A DNA stretch of 46,215 nt from Ruminococcus sp. (GTDB taxonomy: Bacteria > Bacillota > Clostridia > Oscillospirales > Ruminococcaceae). The notes under the pieces were generated by a model. The model saw only the letters and a program-made list of their open reading frames with translations, was not told the origin of the DNA and ran no database searches. Of this stretch, positions 42,613 to 46,215 are shown piece by piece. A program made the translations under genes and the position numbers. The stretch's first letter is position 1; the number at the start of each line of letters is the position of its first letter. Where the stretch lies: assembly GCA_017521805.1 (NCBI GenBank), contig JAFXDK010000088.1, forward strand, positions 1 to 46,215. Reading direction: 5' to 3'.

Positions 42613-44049
42613 ATGGTATGCAGCGTCTGCGGTACAAACAATGACGACGGCTTCAAATTCTGCGTAAAATGCGGAAGTAATATGGAAAATCCAAACGAAG
42701 TAAATTACGAATCTGTTGACAGAGGAAATTATCACTCCGAGGAAGAATTTTCGGAGTCCAGCGGCGGTTTCACTATGGGAGACGGTGTTTTTATTATAAA
42801 AGATACTGCACCCCCTGCTGAGAAAAAAAATATCTACACCTCCGACGAACTTAACAAATCAGATGAGGAATTCGATTTCAGCATATACGACGAACCTGCT
42901 ATACCTGCTGTAAATCCGCCTCAACCCATTCAGCAGACTGCCTATCCGCAGCAGCCTGCGAATCCTTACCCACAACAGCCTATGATGTATACTCAGCCGC
43001 AGATTGTGGGATATGACCAGAATGGTATGCCTGTATACAGTCAGCCTCAGCCTATGATGTACGCTCAGCCGCAGATTATCGGCTATGACTCCAATGGTAT
43101 GCCTGTATACAGTCAGCCTCAACCTATGGTGTACGCTCAGCCGCAGATTATCGGCTATGACCCCAATGGTATGCCGATTTACAGTCAGCCTCAGCCCATG
43201 ATGTACGCTCAGCCGCAGATTATCGGCTATGACCCCAACGGTATGCCGATTTACAGTCAGCCTCAGCCTACGATGTACGCTCAACCGCAGATTGTGGGAT
43301 ATGACCCCAATGGTATGCCGATTTACAGTCAGCCTCAGCCAATGCCCTATGCTCAGCCACAGCCGCAGATTCCTGCACCGCAAATCCCCGCTGAGCCCGA
43401 AAAAACTGAGGAGAAAAAGGAAGTTCCCGATAACAAGCAGGCTTTCTGGGATTTCTTCAACGAGGGAAAAAAAGAACCTGCCCCACAGAAAGAGGAAAAA
43501 GATTTCTTCGGCAGATTCAAGGCTGATACCATAGACCCCAACGACCCGTTTGCCGATATCGACAACAGGAGAAAACAGCGCCTCAACGCTAAGGCTGAAC
43601 AGGAACGCAACAACGGAGTTATGGGCAATATGCCTGTGGTTGACGGCAGTAAGCTTGAAAAAAACGATTCAAGCAAGATAAATAATCTGTACATGAGACA
43701 GATTAAGGACAGTTCCTCAGCCGACCTTACAGTCGGAACAGGAAAGCATAAGAATCGCACCATGGAAGAAACAAAGGAAGTTGACGCTTCAAAGCTTTCA
43801 GAAAATCTCAATGTTAAATCAAGAGTTTCCATGGGATATACCGACGATGTAAATGCTGACGATATCGAAAAGGCTAATCTTGAGCACAGCGAAGCCATTA
43901 TGGCTCATGCTGACCATGCTGTTGAAGCTATGCCAAAGAAAACCAAATATGAAAGCGAAATTGATAAAATAGAGCTTCCGGAATATATGCAGGCAAAAAA
44001 GACAGTTCGTGACAATAGCCCCGAAATACCGTCGTTGCCTGAAATATAA
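42613..44049 (+). CDS. Zinc-ribbon protein with Gln/Pro/Tyr-rich tandem repeats
   Basis: I start this 478-residue protein at 42613 (MVCSVCGTNN), where AAAGGGTG lies upstream; the frame extends further but without a site. Residues 1-25 form a zinc ribbon with two CxxC pairs (CSVC, CVKC). Residues about 122-241 are five tandem 24-residue repeats (consensus QPMMYAQPQIIGYDPNGMP plus IYSQP). The rest is charged, with KQAFWDFFNEGKKE. No membrane segment is present. The repeats are Pro/Gln/Tyr-rich and probably disordered, perhaps a multivalent binding site. The function is unknown; a related zinc ribbon begins the protein at 44679. Confidence 0.8.
   Translation: MVCSVCGTNNDDGFKFCVKCGSNMENPNEVNYESVDRGNYHSEEEFSESSGGFTMGDGVFIIKDTAPPAEKKNIYTSDELNKSDEEFDFSIYDEPAIPAVNPPQPIQQTAYPQQPANPYPQQPMMYTQPQIVGYDQNGMPVYSQPQPMMYAQPQIIGYDSNGMPVYSQPQPMVYAQPQIIGYDPNGMPIYSQPQPMMYAQPQIIGYDPNGMPIYSQPQPTMYAQPQIVGYDPNGMPIYSQPQPMPYAQPQPQIPAPQIPAEPEKTEEKKEVPDNKQAFWDFFNEGKKEPAPQKEEKDFFGRFKADTIDPNDPFADIDNRRKQRLNAKAEQERNNGVMGNMPVVDGSKLEKNDSSKINNLYMRQIKDSSSADLTVGTGKHKNRTMEETKEVDASKLSENLNVKSRVSMGYTDDVNADDIEKANLEHSEAIMAHADHAVEAMPKKTKYESEIDKIELPEYMQAKKTVRDNSPEIPSLPEI
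42976..43335 (+). repeat. Five tandem 72-bp coding repeats
   Basis: Five 72-bp units, 24 codons each, begin at 42976, 43048, 43120, 43192 and 43264, followed by a partial unit to about 43360. They differ by a few bases each, and the last three are the most alike, as expected of recent slippage or unequal exchange. Confidence 0.9.
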
Positions 44050-44102
44050 CATGAACTAAATGAGACTACTCATTTAAATAAAACGAAAGGAGAAAAAGAA
44101 AA

Positions 44103-44519
44103 ATGAAGAAGTTATTGGATGAATTCAAGGCGTTTATCACCAAGGGAAACATCATGGATATGGCTATCGGTGTTATTATCGGCGGAGCTTTCACAGGTCT
44201 TGTTACCTCCCTGCTTGATAACATCATTTCACCTATTATCGGCTGTTTCAGCGTTGGCGGTCTCAACGGACTTTCCATTACTATTTTCAAGGCAGAGCTG
44301 AGAATCGGCGCGTTCATTATGGACGTTGCGAATTTCCTCGTAATGGCTGCTGTTGTATTCTTTATAATGAAGACTGTTACAGCTGTTATTAACAAGGCAA
44401 AGAAGCCTCAGGCACCTGCAGCTCCCTCCAAGGAGGAAGTACTGCTTACAGAGATAAGAGACCTTCTCAAAGCTCAGGCTGGAACAGCTGTAGAATCTGC
44501 TGAAAAGAAAACGGAATAA
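44103..44519 (+). CDS. mscL: Large-conductance mechanosensitive channel MscL
   Basis: This 138-residue protein has an N-terminal amphipathic helix, a first membrane helix with GNIMDMAIGVIIGGAFTGLV, the conserved SLLDNIISPIIG, and a second membrane helix (about 76-98, FIMDVANFLVMAAVVFFI). It ends in a charged helix with LLTEIRDLLK. It is a tension-gated pore that opens on osmotic downshock. AAAGGAG precedes the start, and a strong terminator follows. Confidence 0.96.
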   Translation: MKKLLDEFKAFITKGNIMDMAIGVIIGGAFTGLVTSLLDNIISPIIGCFSVGGLNGLSITIFKAELRIGAFIMDVANFLVMAAVVFFIMKTVTAVINKAKKPQAPAAPSKEEVLLTEIRDLLKAQAGTAVESAEKKTE

Positions 44520-44529
44520 TCTACATATG

Positions 44530-44559
44530 CAGCACTTGCGAAAGCAGGTGCTGTTTTTT
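44530..44559 (+). terminator. Terminator of mscL
   Basis: CAGCACTTGC and GCAGGTGCTG form a 10-bp stem capped by a GAAA tetraloop, followed by TTTTTT. Confidence 0.9.
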
Positions 44560-44615
44560 ATGGATAACACTCACTACAAAGAAAATTCATTTGCACATTT
44601 TTCGACTTTTTTCTG

Positions 44616-44644
44616 TTGACAACAATTACTTTTAAGGTTATAAT
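44616..44644 (+). promoter_or_regulatory. Consensus sigma-A promoter for the 44679 gene
   Basis: TTGACA and TATAAT are 17 bases apart, about 35 bases before the start codon. Confidence 0.88.
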
Positions 44645-44678
44645 ATAAATGGATAATTAAAACTATGGAGGAATTAAA

Positions 44679-46031
44679 ATGAAATGTAATTTATGCGGCG
44701 CTGTTCATGATGACGACACCCTTTATTTCTGCATAAGCTGCGGTGCTATGCTGAAAAATCCCATGACAGGAGAATCTGTCAAAGAAAATATAAACGAAGA
44801 TTCCAAGAAAATTTCAAATATCTCCGATGCTGAAGCTCCCGAAGAAAATATCCCTGTTGATATCTCCCCTGAACCCGAACAGGAGAAAATCGCCGAGATT
44901 TCGCCGGAAATTCTCCCAGAGCCCGAGAAAAGCCCCTCTGAACCCGAAAAAAAAGAAAGCGTATTTTCTACTGAGACTATCAAAGAAACAACTGCTCCGA
45001 AGCCTATGCCTGAAATACCAAAAGAGGAACTCCATATCGCACGTGAACGCGAAAAATCCGCTGAAAATGCAGCTGTTACGCCTGTACAGGAGAACACAGA
45101 GGCAGTTAAGGACGCTCCCAAGAAGCCCGAGAAGGTCAGCGCAGGCAGAATTTTCGGCGCAGGTGCAGTATCTCTTATAACAACAATAATACTCACTGCA
45201 GTGGGACTTCTTTTCAGCTTAAAACTGGGACTTACTGGTGATAATCTGCACAACATGGCAGAAAATCTCAACAAATGGTCAATTATAAACGCAAGGCTGA
45301 ATGGTCTTACTGTTTCGGACAATCTCTACTACGAATCTGAATTTGACAAGGCTACACACGGCTTTGCAGATACAACTGATTTCGCACTTTTCCTTGCAAA
45401 AACCGATTTTACAGGCTTCTGCGCTGATAAGCTTGAAGTTTACGCTGATTATATCATAGAGGGCAAGGGCGATGAGCCTACCCTCACAGAAGATGAAATT
45501 GTTTATTTCTTCAAGGGAAATCACGATATTGCAGTTGAGACTTTCGGCTATGACTTACAGACCGCCGATTATAACGCAATGCGCACAAGTCTTATCAACA
45601 ACGAAACAGCAGAAAAATTCTCTGTAAGCAAAATCGGCTGGGAACTGAGATTCCGCCTTGAAAATATCAGATACATACTTTCATATCTAACTCTTGGAAT
45701 CCTTACAGCTTTCGTTGCTCTCCTTATGATATGGATTGCCTCACTTGTAAACTGCAAAGGCAAGCATATTATCGGATTTTTCGGCAATATATTCACATTC
45801 AGCGGACTTGCGCTGATTATTGTATCAATTGCCATTTCTGCCGGTGCAGCTCTTGCTCACACGGTCACAGGAAATTTCCTCTGCTATCTCAGCAGTACGC
45901 TTCTTCTCCCCACAGCAGTATACGGCATATGCATAGGCGCAATTCTTCTCATTGCAGGACTTATAATCAAAAAGATAAAAGCTTCTGTCAAGACAAAGGA
46001 AAAGATTCAGAAAGCTGTTGAAAAAAGATAA
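44679..46031 (+). CDS. Zinc-ribbon membrane protein of unknown function
   Basis: This 450-residue protein begins with a zinc ribbon (CNLC near 3-6 and CISC near 18-21), similar to that of the 42613 product (both have C-x2-CG...C-x2-CG then NP). A long Pro/Glu-rich linker (about 35-155) precedes one membrane helix (about 160-182), an extracytoplasmic domain (about 183-330) and three further helices (about 333-360, 365-390, 405-428), with a basic tail. The start follows GGAGG. Zinc-ribbon membrane proteins of this type are frequent in Clostridia, but the role is not known. Confidence 0.8.
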   Translation: MKCNLCGAVHDDDTLYFCISCGAMLKNPMTGESVKENINEDSKKISNISDAEAPEENIPVDISPEPEQEKIAEISPEILPEPEKSPSEPEKKESVFSTETIKETTAPKPMPEIPKEELHIAREREKSAENAAVTPVQENTEAVKDAPKKPEKVSAGRIFGAGAVSLITTIILTAVGLLFSLKLGLTGDNLHNMAENLNKWSIINARLNGLTVSDNLYYESEFDKATHGFADTTDFALFLAKTDFTGFCADKLEVYADYIIEGKGDEPTLTEDEIVYFFKGNHDIAVETFGYDLQTADYNAMRTSLINNETAEKFSVSKIGWELRFRLENIRYILSYLTLGILTAFVALLMIWIASLVNCKGKHIIGFFGNIFTFSGLALIIVSIAISAGAALAHTVTGNFLCYLSSTLLLPTAVYGICIGAILLIAGLIIKKIKASVKTKEKIQKAVEKR

Positions 46032-46039
46032 AGTATTAT

Positions 46040-46070
46040 GGGTATCGGAAAATTTTCCGATACCCTTTTT
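46040..46070 (+). terminator. Terminator of the zinc-ribbon membrane protein gene
   Basis: GGGTATCGGAAAA and TTTTCCGATACCC form a perfect 13-bp stem followed by TTTTTG. Confidence 0.93.
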
Positions 46071-46096
46071 GTATTATTGCTCCACCAATTATACCT

Positions 46097-46215
46097 TGCC
46101 AAAAAGACGAAAGCAGAAAGGAAATTTATCAAGGAAGAAAAACGCAGGAATGCTGTCGCATTTCAAGTTTTTCTGACGCAGAGAAATTTTCTTTATGCCG
46201 AGTATTTGATGGCAA
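46097..46215. repeat. Palindromic element at the right edge, perhaps incomplete
   Basis: The stretch folds on itself: TTGCC at the left and GGCAA at the window's end, and GAAAAAC/GTTTTTC around GCAGGAATGCTGTCGCATTT. This core is close to GCAGGCATACTGTCGTATGT of the 11789-11960 element. The window ends here, so the right boundary is uncertain. Confidence 0.55.

Noticed and set aside
42859-43383. Long minus-strand frame in the 42613 gene with repeated HRLRLTVNRH-like segments
   Set aside because: It is the antisense shadow of the tandem repeats of the plus-strand gene and has no start site or family match.

Overview
The window looks like a chromosomal segment of a low-to-moderate GC, spore-forming Gram-positive anaerobe of the class Clostridia, most likely a Ruminococcus-type member of the Oscillospiraceae. 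This is inferred from gene content: spore genes (yabP, yabQ, gpr) beside the divIC and yabR homologues, an SRP RNA followed by dnaX-ybaB-recR, AGGAGG-type ribosome binding sites, TTGACA/TATAAT promoters with 17-base spacers, and BspA-type leucine-rich-repeat surface proteins. No species name can be proved from the sequence alone.

Layout. Positions 219-5954 (minus strand) carry an ABC exporter pair, a lipoprotein, RNase R and SecG. Positions 6177-7811 hold yabP-yabQ-divIC-yabR. Positions 7990-15789 form a glycan operon: a polyprenyl-phosphate sugar transferase, ManC, Gmd, two small paralogous proteins, two GT4 glycosyltransferases, an Rmd-type reductase and a coiled-coil protein. Its three nucleotide-sugar enzymes give a route from mannose-1-phosphate to GDP-D-rhamnose. 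Positions 16173-22628 are the F-type ATP synthase operon, followed by secD-secF (22810-25184). Positions 25524-28790 carry a TagF/TagB-like glycerophosphotransferase and a Wzm/Wzt-type polysaccharide ABC exporter, plausibly the export half of the glycan system. Two membrane-anchored leucine-rich-repeat proteins follow (29470-32962), then SRP RNA-dnaX-ybaB-recR (33437-36213), a McrB/McrC-like pair (36340-39495), rpsT (minus strand), gpr, a VanY-type carboxypeptidase (minus strand), and two zinc-ribbon proteins flanking mscL (42613-46031).

Most unusual items. (1) The ATP synthase delta and alpha subunits are one continuous 674-residue reading frame, which conflicts with the normal one-delta, three-alpha stoichiometry. 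(2) The McrC-like protein has lost two acidic residues of its PD-(D/E)xK nuclease site (His and Asn instead) and ends in a long acidic tail, while its McrB-like partner keeps its nucleotide-binding motifs. (3) A 172-bp MITE-like element with 14-bp terminal inverted repeats and an ATAG duplication sits exactly between the two small paralogous genes of the glycan operon; removing it restores a tight stop/Shine-Dalgarno/start junction. (4) Several families of dispersed hairpin repeats occupy most intergenic regions. (5) A strong terminator lies between the only visible atp promoter and atpB, with a possible competing pairing.

No tRNA, 5S/16S/23S rRNA, CRISPR array, integrase or transposase gene was recognised.
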